Made by a program: the position numbers and the translations under genes
Shown: one piece after another, positions 24,559 through 33,505 of the stretch
Position numbering within the stretch: the stretch's first letter is position 1
How the letters are laid out: each line of letters starts with the position of its first letter
Assembly: GCA_023436115.1 (NCBI GenBank)
Contig: JAEZKQ010000014.1
Location: forward strand, 28,426-92,425
Direction of reading: 5' to 3'
Source: Bacillota bacterium
GTDB lineage: Bacteria; Bacillota; Clostridia; Christensenellales; SZUA-584
Length of the DNA: 64,000 nt
Notes under the pieces: model-generated
What the model saw: the letters and a program-made list of their open reading frames with translations, nothing else
Database searches by the model: none
Told to the model about the DNA's origin: nothing

Positions 24559-25050
24559 ATGAGCGATTTTTTAAGCGGCCTAGGTGGATTGATTAAGGGT
24601 ATGCAGCCCTTGATGGGTGAAGAGATTCAAAAAGACGCGTCGATGAACGCCTTTTTGCTGCAAAACGAAGTGAACGAGCTGCGCAACAAAAAGCGTGATG
24701 TGCTCGCCAGAATCGGGCAGTCTGTTTATGAAGCGCGCACGCGCATAGGCGGCTACGGAGAATTTGCGCCGCTTTGCGAGGAAGCGGAAGCGATCGACAA
24801 GCAGCTGGGCATCAAGCAGGCTGAGATGGATGCAGCAAAAAAGGCGGCGGAAGAAAAACAGCAGGCTCAGGAGCGTGAGAGGCTGGCACGTACGTGCCCC
24901 AATTGCGGCAGCGAGAATGAGCCGGGCGTCAAGTTTTGCAGCGAGTGCGGCACGAAGCTGGGCCAGCCCCAGTCGAGCAACTGCCCGCAGTGCGGGGCAG
25001 CTTTAAAGCCGGGCGTGAAGTTCTGCGGAGACTGCGGCACACGATTATAA
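24559..25050 (+). CDS. Double zinc-ribbon protein with coiled coil
   Basis: A 163-residue protein. Residues 1-30 are amphipathic (MSDFLSGLGGLIKGMQPLMG), and residues ~35-110 are helical/coiled (AFLLQNEVNELRNKKRDVLA, AKKAAEEKQQAQERERLA). The C-terminal 55 residues hold two zinc ribbons, CPNCGSENEPGVKFCSECGTKL and CPQCGAALKPGVKFCGDCGT, each CPxCG-N11-CxxCG. Such tails are widespread in Bacillota adaptor proteins. The start at 24559 has AGGGGG upstream. Probably a scaffold or regulator; the partner is not evident. Confidence 0.8.
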   Translation: MSDFLSGLGGLIKGMQPLMGEEIQKDASMNAFLLQNEVNELRNKKRDVLARIGQSVYEARTRIGGYGEFAPLCEEAEAIDKQLGIKQAEMDAAKKAAEEKQQAQERERLARTCPNCGSENEPGVKFCSECGTKLGQPQSSNCPQCGAALKPGVKFCGDCGTRL

Positions 25051-25065
25051 TAGTTATACGAAGAC

Positions 25066-25098
25066 AGCACCTTTAAAGCTCTACTTTGGGGTGCTTTC
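25066..25098 (+). terminator. Intrinsic terminator of zinc-ribbon gene
   Basis: AGCACC (25066-25071) with GGTGCT (25090-25095), extended by AAAG/CTTT inside, then TTTCTTT. Confidence 0.7.
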
Positions 25099-25140
25099 TT
25101 TACGCATAGCCTGCGCTTTACTGGCAAATCAAACATCTGA

Positions 25141-25171
25141 ATAAAAAGAGGAGCCGTCGAAAGCTCCTCTT
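25141..25171 (-). terminator. Intrinsic terminator of the acidic lipoprotein gene
   Basis: Minus strand AAGAGGAGC (25171-25163) with GCTCCTCTT (25154-25146), followed by TTTAT. Confidence 0.8.
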
Positions 25172-25240
25172 ATAAACATCTTACTATTCTTAGCTGATGT
25201 CGTGCCCGTGACGGCATCTGCTTACATCTTAACCGTCGAA

Positions 25241-25837
25241 TTAAGCGATGAGTTCGCCATCGTCAAATGTATCATCTCCGGCTGTTTCGCCTTCGCCTGT
25301 TTCGCCGTTAGCCGTATCCTCTCCGGTCGTTTCTTCGGGAGTGTCACTGTCCGGATCATCCTCGGCCGGGTCTGCCATAACGCGTTTCATCACGGTCACG
25401 CTGTTGTCTGCCTGTTTGGACTGCAGCGTGTTTTCATCCTGAATCTCGTAAACGGTCTGGCTTTCGCCCGCTGTGAGTGTCAGCAGGTTTTGCGCCACGG
25501 TATATATGCCCTGCCCGAGAACAGCGTCTTTCGCATTATAGACAAAGTAGGTGCCTTCGGGAAGCAATTCCAGTGTGAAGTCTGAACCCAGCCCCTGCAT
25601 TTCGCCCTGGCTGACCGTATCGCCGTTGGAATCGATGAGCTGATCCACATACCAGCTGCCCGAAAAATCGATGCCGGCATAATCGGGCGGTGTTGTGGGC
25701 GTCGGGGTTTGCTCTGGCGTTGCCTCGGCAATAGCCGGGCTGTCTGTGGGCAGCGTCTCCAGAACTTCGCCTGCGCCTGAGCACGCGCTAAGCACCAGAA
25801 CAAGCGCTGCGACGAGTATGATTAAATATCTTTTCAT
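25241..25837 (-). CDS. Acidic-tailed lipoprotein
   Basis: A 198-residue lipoprotein: signal MKRYLIILVAALVLVLSAC (lipobox Cys at 19), Thr/Pro linker (TPEQTPTPTTPPDY), then a ~90-residue beta-rich domain (IDFSGSWYVDQLIDSNGDTV, LLPEGTYFVYNA, VYEIQDENTLQSK) resembling lipocalin-like/DUF4923-type domains. The C-terminal ~50 residues are almost wholly Asp, Glu, Gly and Thr (DDPDSDTPEETTGEDTANGE), a disordered acidic tail that may bind cations. It lies 37 bases downstream of the NlpC/P60 gene and is probably co-transcribed with it. Confidence 0.8.
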   Translation of the reverse strand: MKRYLIILVAALVLVLSACSGAGEVLETLPTDSPAIAEATPEQTPTPTTPPDYAGIDFSGSWYVDQLIDSNGDTVSQGEMQGLGSDFTLELLPEGTYFVYNAKDAVLGQGIYTVAQNLLTLTAGESQTVYEIQDENTLQSKQADNSVTVMKRVMADPAEDDPDSDTPEETTGEDTANGETGEGETAGDDTFDDGELIA

Positions 25838-25874
25838 TAGCAGTTTTCCTTTAGTTTAGATTCGGTATTGGCCT

Positions 25875-27602
25875 TTAGAATACGCGGTAGGCACAGATAA
25901 AGTTTCTCTTACTCCAAGACCCCGTGCAAGACCGATGGACCACCTTACCTTTGCTGGATGATGCGTCGATCATCATGCCTTTACCCGCATAGATCGCGAC
26001 ATGGCCCTTAAAGCAGATGATATCGCCGCGTTTCATGTCGTCCATGCTGTCAATTCTGGTGTATTTTGTGTTTTTAGCCCATGTGCCGGATGTCATATAG
26101 CCTTGTTTAACGCCGACCTGATTGAGGCACCAGTAGACGAAGCCGGAGCAGTCGAACGAATTTGGGCCCTTAGCGCCACGCACATATTTGCTGCCCAGTT
26201 TTGACTTTGCCACCGATATGAACGAATCCACGTTTGCGCCGGTTACTTTTGCGCCGCTGCCGGACGAGCCGCTGCTACCGCTGCCGGACGAGCCGCTGCT
26301 GCCGCTTGAACCGCTGCTGCCGCTGCTTCCCGATGAGCCGCCCGAGTATTTTTTGGCCTTAGAGGACATGAGCTTATTCATCGTGTTGGCGCCCACCTTG
26401 CCATCCACGTTTAATTTATTGGTTTTCTGGAATTTGCGCACCGCTTCGTCGGTATCCGAACCGAAGTAGCCGGTCACCTTTCTTAAATAGCCAAGCTCTT
26501 TAAGCCGCGCTTGAACGTTGGTCACGTCATCGCCCTTTGCGCCGACCGCCAGCGCGTTGCCCTGCGCGTCGTCCGACATCAGCATGTCCCTTGTGGCCGG
26601 CCCGATATAGCCGTCCGCGATAAGGCCGCTGGCTTCCTGAAAGCGCTTGACGGCGGCTTTTGTATCATCGCCAAATGTGCCGTCCGGTTCGGTCGTTAGA
26701 TATCCGAGGTGCTGAAGCCGCTGCTGATAGCTTAGAATCTCGGGGCTCTGTTCGCCGTAGGAATAGGAATTTGGCTTTGCGTCCTCAGAATAAAGCATTT
26801 CACGCGTATCCGCGCCCACCTTACCGTCTTCAGCCAAACCGTTAAGCTTTTGAAATTTCTTAACTGATGCTTCGGTGTCCGTGCCGAAATAAGAGGTGAC
26901 CTTGTCGATATAGCCAAGCTCGTAAAGACGCTGCTGGAGCTCACTGACATCCGTGTTTTCTGCGCCTATTGTGATGGTGTAGACCTTTGCTTCATCAGAC
27001 ATGAGCAGATCGTAGGTTTGCTGATCCACTGTGCCGGTAACGGGCAAGGCGTGCTGCTGCTGGAAAAGCTGGACAGCATCCTTGGTGATCTCTTCGTAAA
27101 CGTCGCCCGGCTCGTCGTCGTCCATAAAGTCAAGTTCCATAAGCCGCTCCTGAATTTCCATGACCACCGCGGCTTGCATGCCTTCGGTGATGGATAATGC
27201 TGTATAGACCGGTACGGCTAATGTGGCACTGCCTTCGGGCGGCGTCGTGGGGATCAAAAGATCACCCGCGGCCAATAAATTGTCTGTTGTGGCAATAAAA
27301 CTGTCATCGGCTGCCGCCGCTTTACCTTCTGTAACAGGAAGCGCCTCGGCGGTACCACCGATTGTGGCGGCAAGCACGACGATCAGCGCCGTAACAACCA
27401 GCACACCTGAGGCCACAATGGACAGCCTTTTTATACTTTTCACACGCAACGATCTTTTGCGTGTACTCCTTCTGTAAATCGTGCCGGGATCCGGCGTTTC
27501 ATTGGGGGTGCTTTGCGCCTTCCCGGAATGCCGCAGCAAGACAATCATCCTTTTGAACAAGCGCTTGACACTGATGCTCATTTTCTTCGTATGTTTTTTC
27601 AT
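25875..27602 (-). CDS. Peptidoglycan-binding NlpC/P60 endopeptidase
   Basis: A 575-residue cell-wall hydrolase. The cytoplasmic basic N-terminus (1-55) precedes one membrane anchor (~60-82). Four PG_binding_1 repeats follow between ~140 and 420, each with a pattern like LQQRLYELGYIDKVTSYFG.., VKKFQKLNGLAEDGKVG. Next come a flexible Gly-Ser linker (SGGSSGSSGSSG...) and a C-terminal NlpC/P60 domain with catalytic Cys in NSFDCSGFVYW, His in FKGHVAIYAGKG and a third polar residue near IDASSS. It cleaves D-Glu/gamma-linked stem peptides. GAGG lies eight bases before the ATG. The Ser/Gly tract is coded by repetitive codons and may vary in length. Unusually long cytoplasmic leader before the anchor. 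Confidence 0.93.
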   Translation of the reverse strand: MKKHTKKMSISVKRLFKRMIVLLRHSGKAQSTPNETPDPGTIYRRSTRKRSLRVKSIKRLSIVASGVLVVTALIVVLAATIGGTAEALPVTEGKAAAADDSFIATTDNLLAAGDLLIPTTPPEGSATLAVPVYTALSITEGMQAAVVMEIQERLMELDFMDDDEPGDVYEEITKDAVQLFQQQHALPVTGTVDQQTYDLLMSDEAKVYTITIGAENTDVSELQQRLYELGYIDKVTSYFGTDTEASVKKFQKLNGLAEDGKVGADTREMLYSEDAKPNSYSYGEQSPEILSYQQRLQHLGYLTTEPDGTFGDDTKAAVKRFQEASGLIADGYIGPATRDMLMSDDAQGNALAVGAKGDDVTNVQARLKELGYLRKVTGYFGSDTDEAVRKFQKTNKLNVDGKVGANTMNKLMSSKAKKYSGGSSGSSGSSGSSGSSGSSGSGSSGSSGSGAKVTGANVDSFISVAKSKLGSKYVRGAKGPNSFDCSGFVYWCLNQVGVKQGYMTSGTWAKNTKYTRIDSMDDMKRGDIICFKGHVAIYAGKGMMIDASSSKGKVVHRSCTGSWSKRNFICAYRVF

Positions 27603-27867
27603 TTGTTCACCCTCAATCTACATTATTGAACATTTTGGTAATCGGCTGAGAAACAAGAACCGCTTAATCAAGTGAAAGCTTCATCTTTATCTTAGCAGAT
27701 AAAGATCATAATCGCAATACTTATGTAACAATTTCGTAATTTATTTGTTTTATTTTATGCCAGTTTAGGCTTTATATACAAAAAGCATCCACTATTTTGG
27801 GAGAATACCATTGTAAAAAACATGCGGACACAATTTTTCGGCATAAAAGCAGGCCATTTTCTCATGC

Positions 27868-28950
27868 TCACTCAACATGATAGAGCTTATAGTCTTGAGA
27901 GCCAAGGCCCAGCTTCTCCAGTTCATCCAGTTGGATAAAAGGATTTTTACCATGTATGCGCTCAAACAGATGGCCTTGTGTACCCAGCTCGATTCCCTGA
28001 GGTATACCGTCTGGGTTAAAATTGTCCAATGTGATCGCATCAAGACACGCCCGCTCGATGGCAACGATATCCGTAGAGGCCATCACGCCGATATCCGGCA
28101 CAAGCGGCGGCGTGGAGATGCCCCAGCAGTCGCAGATGGCCGTAATATTATTAAGAAAGTTGATATAGAAGACATGCCCCGGCTGGAATGTATCCAGCAC
28201 AGTCTTGGTGCACAGCGCCATACCTGTTTGAAAATCAACATAGTTATGCGCATCCAGCGATATCGCGCCGGTGGGGCACACCTTCACACAATGCTGGCAG
28301 GTGGTGCAGTTGTGGTAGAACACATCGTACTTGCCTTGCTCGGTAAAGCTGTTTGCGTTATGGTTGCAGCTTGTGATACAGGCTTCGCAATGGGTACACA
28401 GGTCTTCGTCCCACATAAGACCGCCTTCTAGGCTGTGTATCTGATGGCGCGTCCTGTCGGTCACGCAGCCCATCGCAATATTTTTGCACGCACCGCCATA
28501 GCCGCACGCACCATGTCCTTTGACATGCGAGAGGTCGATCATGACATCGGCATCGTGTATATTGCCGCCGATATCTACATTTTTTAATGTGCGAAAGTCC
28601 ACTTCTTTTTTATAGACATACCGGTCCATCACACCGCAGACGGGTATGATGGGCGCACCCAGCAGCTCTTCGGTATAGCCCCTCAGGCGTGCGTCGTCCA
28701 CAACCTGGTCCGTGATAAAAGGATGCGCACCATAAAACTTGAGCTTTTCGACGAGCGTGCGCACAAAAAGCGGGTGGATGGTGGTATAGCCGATATCACG
28801 GCCCACATGCATTTTTACGGCTGTCCATTTACCGCAAACGGTTTGCTCCAAGCCCATTTGGTCGATCAAACGGCCAAATCGCGAGGGCAGCGTTTCCTGC
28901 GGGTCGTATTTTTTATATTTAACGGATGCGAATAAGACTTTCGATCTCAT
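27868..28950 (-). CDS. DUF362 iron-sulfur protein
   Basis: A 360-residue protein of the DUF362 family. The N-terminal part has AVKMHVGRDIGYTTIHPLFV and HVKGHGACGYGGACKNIAMG. Two 4Fe-4S ferredoxin motifs follow, CTHCEACITSCNH and CTTCQHCVKVCP, with a short ending domain. The HVKGH...GGACKN pattern matches clostridial DUF362/ferredoxin proteins of unknown redox role. No signal peptide. It is monocistronic, and GGAGG lies nine bases upstream of the ATG. It probably acts in anaerobic electron transfer or maturation of a metalloenzyme (inference). Confidence 0.88.
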   Translation of the reverse strand: MRSKVLFASVKYKKYDPQETLPSRFGRLIDQMGLEQTVCGKWTAVKMHVGRDIGYTTIHPLFVRTLVEKLKFYGAHPFITDQVVDDARLRGYTEELLGAPIIPVCGVMDRYVYKKEVDFRTLKNVDIGGNIHDADVMIDLSHVKGHGACGYGGACKNIAMGCVTDRTRHQIHSLEGGLMWDEDLCTHCEACITSCNHNANSFTEQGKYDVFYHNCTTCQHCVKVCPTGAISLDAHNYVDFQTGMALCTKTVLDTFQPGHVFYINFLNNITAICDCWGISTPPLVPDIGVMASTDIVAIERACLDAITLDNFNPDGIPQGIELGTQGHLFERIHGKNPFIQLDELEKLGLGSQDYKLYHVE

Positions 28951-29116
28951 AGAATCCTCCGTCTCTTATAAATGACAGAAATATTATACTATGCCTCGCG
29001 GCAAATAAACAGAACGAATTTTCTCTTGTTTTCACTTTCAGGGCGGCTTCATTTATGGGATAATAATCAAGAGATGGACGATATCTCTGCTATCTTAGAA
29101 AGTGACGGGGTTATTT

Positions 29117-29803
29117 GTGCGTTATAAAATACTGCTTTTTGATGTTGATGATACGCTGCTGGACTTTGGCGCGAACGAGCTGGTTTCGTTAAACCGGTTA
29201 TTTTCTGAGCAAGGATATATGCTGTCGGACGAGCTGATGCGCACATACAATTCCGTTAACAAACAACTTTGGATGGATTACGAGAATGGAGCCGTTTCGC
29301 TGGAGGACGTGCTCCACACGCGGTTTTCCAAGACCATGCTGCTTTTGGGAGAGCAAGTGGATGGTGTGGCGTGGGAAATGAGGTATCGGGAGCTTTTAGG
29401 CAACGGTCACCAGCTCATCGACGGGGCATTGGAGGTCTGTCAAGGCTTAGCTGCATCACACAGGCTGTTTGTGGTCACAAACGGCGTGAGAAAAACGCAG
29501 CTGAAGAGGCTGAGGCTGGCCGGTTTATATCATTTTTTTGAAGATATTTTTGACTCCCAAAGCGTCGGATATCAAAAGCCTTCAAAAGGATTTTTCGATC
29601 ATGTCAAAGCGCATATCACAGATTTTCAAGACAGTGAAACACTCATTATCGGGGATTCGTTGGCCACCGATATCAAGGGGGGGAATATGGCGGGTATTGA
29701 TACGTGTTGGTTTAATCGTGCCGGACTTAAATGCGCTGATGATTCTTTAAGCACTTACACCATCTCCAGCCTGCCGCAATTATTCAATATCTGCTGCTTG
29801 TAG
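29117..29803 (+). CDS. HAD-superfamily hydrolase (YjjG-like nucleotidase)
   Basis: A 228-residue HAD enzyme of the YjjG/pyrimidine-5'-nucleotidase type. Motif I is FDVDDTLLDF with the nucleophile and acid Asp, motif II is VVTNG, the motif III Lys is in GYQKPSKGFF, and motif IV is IIGDSLATDIKGG. The C1 cap is alpha-helical and of normal length. It dephosphorylates small phosphorylated metabolites, typically non-canonical nucleoside monophosphates. GTG 29117 is six bases after GGGG and is preferred to GTG 29102. Single-gene unit. Confidence 0.88.
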   Translation: MRYKILLFDVDDTLLDFGANELVSLNRLFSEQGYMLSDELMRTYNSVNKQLWMDYENGAVSLEDVLHTRFSKTMLLLGEQVDGVAWEMRYRELLGNGHQLIDGALEVCQGLAASHRLFVVTNGVRKTQLKRLRLAGLYHFFEDIFDSQSVGYQKPSKGFFDHVKAHITDFQDSETLIIGDSLATDIKGGNMAGIDTCWFNRAGLKCADDSLSTYTISSLPQLFNICCL

Positions 29804-29948
29804 CGAAAATACGTTTATTTTACGAAAAGTGACAAATATTATCGAAAATATGTTATTATAAACCATAATTATGTGATATAATTATCAACAAAATTAACAT
29901 AAGGCAAAAACGACGGAAAACCGGGGGATGCGCAAGATGAGAGAGCCA

Positions 29949-30584
29949 ATGAAAACGGTGCTTTGCTTTGGTGATTCCAATACGTGGGGGTACGCTCCGG
30001 GTACGGGAGGGCGTTTCGGCTATGATAAAAGATGGCCGGGTGTTCTGCGTGCGGGATTGGGCGAAGACTATACCGTGATTGAAGAGGGCCTTAACGGCCG
30101 GACAACGGTTTGGGACGATCCTATCGAGCTGCATAAAAACGGTGCAGCTTATCTGCCGCCGTGTCTTGATACCCATAAGCCCATCGATCTTATCATTCTA
30201 ATGCTGGGCACAAACGACTTAAAGAAGCGCTTCTCGCTTTCGGCATTCGACATTCGTGCCGGCGCGGAACGGCTGCTTAAAATCATCGCAGGCAGCGGCA
30301 GCGGCCAAGGAAAGCAAGCGCCCAAAGTACTGCTGCTTTCACCGCCTTATGTGGGGCCGTTATCAGCGCCTTTCACCGAAATGTTCGAAGGCGCGGAAAA
30401 TAAATCGCGGGGCCTAAATGGCCATTACAAAACGCTCGCTCAAACTTACGGCTGCGAATTTCTCGATGCCGCAAAGATTGTTACGGCATCGCCTGTGGAC
30501 GGTATTCATTTGGAAGAGGATCAGCATAAGAAATTGGGAGAGGCGCTGACGTATAAAGTCCTTAGTATATTCAAAGAGTTTTGA
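29949..30584 (+). CDS. SGNH/GDSL arylesterase-like hydrolase
   Basis: A 211-residue SGNH hydrolase: block I FGDSNTWGYAPG (nucleophile Ser), block II Gly in NGRTTVWDDP, block III GTND in MLGTNDLKK (Asn of the oxyanion hole), block V DGIHLEEDQH (Asp-x-x-His). It is close to the TesA/arylesterase group acting on small esters. In-frame ATGs at 29928 and 29937 lie just upstream; GAGAG before 29949 and the family start (MKTVLCFGDS) favour 29949. A TATAAT box with TG extension lies at 29877-29882. Cytoplasmic. Confidence 0.9.
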   Translation: MKTVLCFGDSNTWGYAPGTGGRFGYDKRWPGVLRAGLGEDYTVIEEGLNGRTTVWDDPIELHKNGAAYLPPCLDTHKPIDLIILMLGTNDLKKRFSLSAFDIRAGAERLLKIIAGSGSGQGKQAPKVLLLSPPYVGPLSAPFTEMFEGAENKSRGLNGHYKTLAQTYGCEFLDAAKIVTASPVDGIHLEEDQHKKLGEALTYKVLSIFKEF

Positions 30585-30735
30585 CATACAAAAAAGCTTT
30601 TTAAAGTCAATAATCATGAAAATTGGTTAGCAAGTGGTAAAAACGTTTATTTACTTAACCAAGAACATTTTTTAGTGCGGTTATAAGATTTTTTCTTGAA
30701 TCGTCACATTTTTTTATGATATGCAGGGGTTACAG

Positions 30736-33504
30736 ATGGACGAGCTTAACGATTCTCGCAAGATGGACGTTGAAGGTGGCATGGCAGCCAAGTGGAAAAG
30801 CATGCTCGACTTAGGTTCCGAGATGATGGAAAGTCCGGGTGCGTATGTGGTGAGGTTTAGTGACGAGGGATGCAGGGTACTGGTGGAGAGCAGCGTAAAA
30901 AAGTGCGCGCCCGACAGTGACCTGACAGCCGGAGCGTTATGCTGCTGTGAGAAAGTTGCGGCTACGCGCAAAAGGCTGGTCGTATCCAACTGCGCCAAGG
31001 AAACCGAATGGGAGCACATTTCCTCAAAAATTACAGCTTTTATGGGATATCCGATATTTTGGCCGGCCAATGAGATCTATGGCGTGGTTTGTGTTGCCGA
31101 TAATCAGGAAAAAAGATATTGGAACTGGAGTCAGCAGCTTTTAGACCAGTATGCCATGATTATACGTGACGACATCGACGCGATGATCGACAGGCAGCGG
31201 CTGAGATATGAGATGGACTTTCGGGCATACGACGAAGAGGTGCTTCGGCGAAGTGAAGACCAATTTCAAAAGGTATTTAGGTCGTCTCCCGCTGCCATCG
31301 TGATTACAGCGCTTGAGGACGGCCGCATCATTGATGCCAACGAAAGCTATTTAAGGCTCTTTGGCTATACGCGGGAAGAGCTGATCGGCAAAACCGGTAT
31401 ACAAATGAGCCTGTTTGACGATCCCGAGATCAGGCAGTCGATGATAAAAAGGCTGGACAACAGCGAGTCGGTACGCGATTACGAAATGACCTTATATACC
31501 AAAACGGGGGAACCCCGCCAAGTGCTCCTGTCTCTTGACAAATCCGAATTTGATGTGGAGCCTTGTCTTATATCCACGGTCTACGATTTAACATCCATCA
31601 TGATGCTCAAACAGAACCTAAGGGAGATGAATGAGCGCTTTTCGCTGGCCACGCGCGCGGCGGATATGGGCATATGGGATTGGGACATCGTTTCGGACAG
31701 CCTTGTATGGGATCAACAGATGTGCAAGCTCTATGGGACAAAAGATTGTTCGGGCAACTACCAGGGATGGCTGGATTTCGTTCATCCGGTCGATAGAGCG
31801 CGTGCCGATTCGGTGATGAAAAAATCGCTGCGCGGTGAGCAGGATTATGAGGACGAGTTTGGTATCGTCAGGCCGGATGGAGAGATCCGGTATATTAAAG
31901 CAATAGGCAATACGGTCCGCGACGATGAAGGCCGTGCGGTGCGCATGACCGGTGTCAACTTCGATATGACAACGGCAAAAGAAACACAGGCCAAGATGCA
32001 GGAAAGCGAAGCGCGTTACCGTTCTTTATTCCATAATAACAATGCGGTGCAGATTATTGCCGATGCCGATACGGGAGAAATAATTGATGCAAATGCAGCG
32101 GCCTGCACGTTTTACGGTTGGACCAACCATTCATTTACGGATTATAAGATCTGGGATATCGACACATCGGATAAGGACGTGATTCAAAAGAGGATATCGC
32201 TCGCGTTTGAAAGGGGAACCGATTTTATAAGCACAATGCACGGCCTCTCAGACGGCCAGCAGCGCGATGTTGAGATTTTCTGCGGCCGTGTCGATTTTGG
32301 CGGCAGGAAGCTCATTCATATGATCGTGAACGATGTGACCGAACGCAAACGTACCGAAAGAGGACTGATTGAAAGCGAAAACAGGTTTCGGCTGTTTGTG
32401 GAAAGCGCGCCGGACGGTGTTTTTGTGGAGATTGACGGCGTTTTTGTGTATGTGAACCAAATGACGGTATCGTTGCTGGGGGCATCCAGCGAACACGAGC
32501 TCCTGGGCAAACCGGTTTCTTCATTTTTCTGCAAAGCTTCAAAAAAACAGATGGAAACCTATATCCATGCGCTGAACGTCAATAAGAAGCCGCTCAGCAT
32601 GATAAAGGAAACGCTTATGCGGCTGGATAACCGGCTGGTGGAGGTGGAAGTGTCGGCTGCGCCGTTTGAATTGGGCGGGGAGGATGGCGCTATTGTATTT
32701 TTGCATGATATCACCTTGCGCATGAAGCTGGAGCGCGAGAAGCTTAATATTGAAGCGCAGCTTCGCCAGAAGCAAAAACTCGAGTCCATCGGCGTACTTG
32801 CGGGTGGCGTGGCGCATGAAATCAATAACCCTGTGAGCGGCATTATCAACTATGCACAGCTCATTACGGAAGCGCCCGGTATCGGTGAGGATGTGGCTGA
32901 ATATGCCGGGGAAATCGTGAAAGAGGGAGCAAGGATCGCGGATATTGTTAAGAACCTGCTCAAATTCGCGCGCCAGGAAAAGCAGACGCACAGTCTTGCG
33001 CAGGTCAACGATATTATTTATGAAACACTTTCTTTGATACGCACTATCATTCGCAAGGACAAGATCGCGCTGGAGGTTTCTCTGGCAGACGATCTGCCGA
33101 GTGTGAAATGCCGCAGCCAGCAGATACAGCAGGTGCTCATGAACCTGATCACCAATGCACGGGATGCGCTTAATTCCAGATATAAAGAAGAGAATGAGGA
33201 TAAGAAGATACGGCTTTCCAGCACATTGCTGGAGCGCGAAGACGGCACGAAGTGGGCCAGGGTCGTGGTGGAAGACCATGGTATGGGCATACCGGACGAT
33301 GTGAAGGATAAGATGTTTGACCCGTTCTTTACCACAAAATCGCGTGATAAGGGCACGGGGCTGGGTCTGTCCATCAGCCACGGAATCGTACAGGATCATC
33401 ATGGCGTGCTGTATTTTGAAACCGAATTGGGGCGGTTTACACGCGCCGTGCTGGAACTGCCAGTGAACAACGGCTGGGCGCTGACCGCCGGGGCGGAGGG
33501 TTAA
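30736..33504 (+). CDS. Soluble GAF/multi-PAS sensor histidine kinase
   Basis: A 922-residue kinase with no membrane segment. Order: GAF domain (~20-150), four PAS domains (starting near FQKVFRSSPAAIVITALEDG, RFSLATRAADMGIWDWDIVS, RYRSLFHNNNAVQIIADADT and RFRLFVESAPDGVFVEIDG), HisKA dimerisation helix with phospho-acceptor His694 in GGVAHEINNPVSG, then HATPase with NLITNARDAL (N box), DHGMGIP (G1) and GTGLGLSISHG (G2). It senses cytoplasmic or redox/ligand signals through PAS and GAF. The response regulator gene begins two bases after its stop, so the two are a pair. ATG 30736 has GGGG upstream; ATG 30721 is less well placed. Confidence 0.95.
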   Translation: MDELNDSRKMDVEGGMAAKWKSMLDLGSEMMESPGAYVVRFSDEGCRVLVESSVKKCAPDSDLTAGALCCCEKVAATRKRLVVSNCAKETEWEHISSKITAFMGYPIFWPANEIYGVVCVADNQEKRYWNWSQQLLDQYAMIIRDDIDAMIDRQRLRYEMDFRAYDEEVLRRSEDQFQKVFRSSPAAIVITALEDGRIIDANESYLRLFGYTREELIGKTGIQMSLFDDPEIRQSMIKRLDNSESVRDYEMTLYTKTGEPRQVLLSLDKSEFDVEPCLISTVYDLTSIMMLKQNLREMNERFSLATRAADMGIWDWDIVSDSLVWDQQMCKLYGTKDCSGNYQGWLDFVHPVDRARADSVMKKSLRGEQDYEDEFGIVRPDGEIRYIKAIGNTVRDDEGRAVRMTGVNFDMTTAKETQAKMQESEARYRSLFHNNNAVQIIADADTGEIIDANAAACTFYGWTNHSFTDYKIWDIDTSDKDVIQKRISLAFERGTDFISTMHGLSDGQQRDVEIFCGRVDFGGRKLIHMIVNDVTERKRTERGLIESENRFRLFVESAPDGVFVEIDGVFVYVNQMTVSLLGASSEHELLGKPVSSFFCKASKKQMETYIHALNVNKKPLSMIKETLMRLDNRLVEVEVSAAPFELGGEDGAIVFLHDITLRMKLEREKLNIEAQLRQKQKLESIGVLAGGVAHEINNPVSGIINYAQLITEAPGIGEDVAEYAGEIVKEGARIADIVKNLLKFARQEKQTHSLAQVNDIIYETLSLIRTIIRKDKIALEVSLADDLPSVKCRSQQIQQVLMNLITNARDALNSRYKEENEDKKIRLSSTLLEREDGTKWARVVVEDHGMGIPDDVKDKMFDPFFTTKSRDKGTGLGLSISHGIVQDHHGVLYFETELGRFTRAVLELPVNNGWALTAGAEG

Positions 33505-33505
33505 C

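Noticed and set aside
26250..26340. Gly-Ser coding tract in the NlpC/P60 gene as a microsatellite locus or frameshift
   Set aside because: The tract stays in frame and is a common linker type; no sign of breakage.
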